DNA of 64,000 bases, taken from the NCBI RefSeq assembly GCF_044755465.1, contig NZ_JBIVRB010000002.1:580720-644719 (forward strand), read 5' to 3'. Shown here one piece after another: positions 63,850-64,000 of the stretch. The position numbers and the translations under genes were made by a program. The notes under the pieces were generated by a model that was not told the origin of the DNA, made no database searches, and saw only the letters and a program-made list of their open reading frames with translations. The DNA is from Peterkaempfera sp044755465 (GTDB lineage: Bacteria; Actinomycetota; Actinomycetes; Streptomycetales; Streptomycetaceae). How positions within the stretch are numbered: position 1 is the stretch's first letter; the number at the start of each line of letters is the position of its first letter.

Positions 63850-64000
<151 letters not shown>

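Overview
The window is 64 kb of very high-GC actinobacterial DNA, most likely from a Streptomycetaceae genome. Evidence for this is the BldD protein with the intact c-di-GMP signature RGD-X8-RQDD, the actinobacterial integration host factor (mihF/sIHF), a PriA without helicase motifs, DUF397 genes next to XRE regulators, frequent GTG/TTG starts and ATGA/GTGA stop-start overlaps. Genus cannot be fixed from the sequence alone. The last ~150 bases are degenerate homopolymer sequence that looks like a contig-end artefact.

Layout. (1) 1-23.5 kb is a conserved core block: mltG 3' end, aroE-aroC-aroK-aroB-aroQ (shikimate), a P-loop protein, a peptidase-fold protein lacking two metal ligands, efp, nusB, bldD (opposite strand), the pyrimidine operon pyrR-pyrB-pyrC-(PH-like)-carA-carB-pyrD-pyrF, mihF, gmk, rpoZ, coaBC and metK. 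The pyrimidine operon starts behind a PyrR-binding RNA hairpin, and bldD has a perfect BldD operator upstream. (2) A type I-E CRISPR array (23.6-24.3 kb) lies between metK and priA. (3) 24.6-32.4 kb continues the core: priA, a small HTH gene, def, fmt, rsmB and a SpoIIE-type phosphatase. (4) 32.4-38 kb is decayed accessory DNA: a mosaic ABC-transporter relic, a broken ATP-grasp gene, a methyltransferase, azlCD, a bacilliredoxin fragment, and an XRE regulator followed by three tandemly duplicated DUF397 genes. (5) 38-43.8 kb holds an operon of B12-type radical SAM enzyme, aldo/keto reductase and CYTH protein, divergent from a frameshifted XRE regulator.

(6) 43,783-52,570 is an 8,788-bp segment bounded by near-identical 459-bp direct repeats of a lysR gene. 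Only the right lysR copy is complete, and recombination between the repeats would restore a single intact lysR. The segment carries CRISPR array 2, with the same repeat and a homologous leader as array 1, and a compact candidate RiPP cluster. On one side of the cluster is an XRE regulator translationally coupled to a PPC/DUF296 gene. Divergent from it are a 37-residue precursor-like peptide, an intergenic hairpin, TfuA, YcaO, a methyltransferase, a GpsA-like dehydrogenase, a small one-TM protein and an HTTM membrane protein. TfuA-YcaO pairs are known to install backbone thioamides, so a thioamidated peptide is the best prediction. The GpsA and HTTM partners are unusual, and this is my best candidate for an undescribed system.

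(7) 52.6-59.7 kb is an organosulfur-scavenging unit: a LysR regulator, a Cys-rich (probably leaderless) attenuator leader peptide, then SfnG, SfnC-like, FMN reductase, SfnB and SsuD. (8) 59.7-63.8 kb holds a lipoprotein, a HupE/UreJ-like membrane protein and a secreted metallophosphatase. No cas genes, tRNA, rRNA, insertion sequences or origin were seen.
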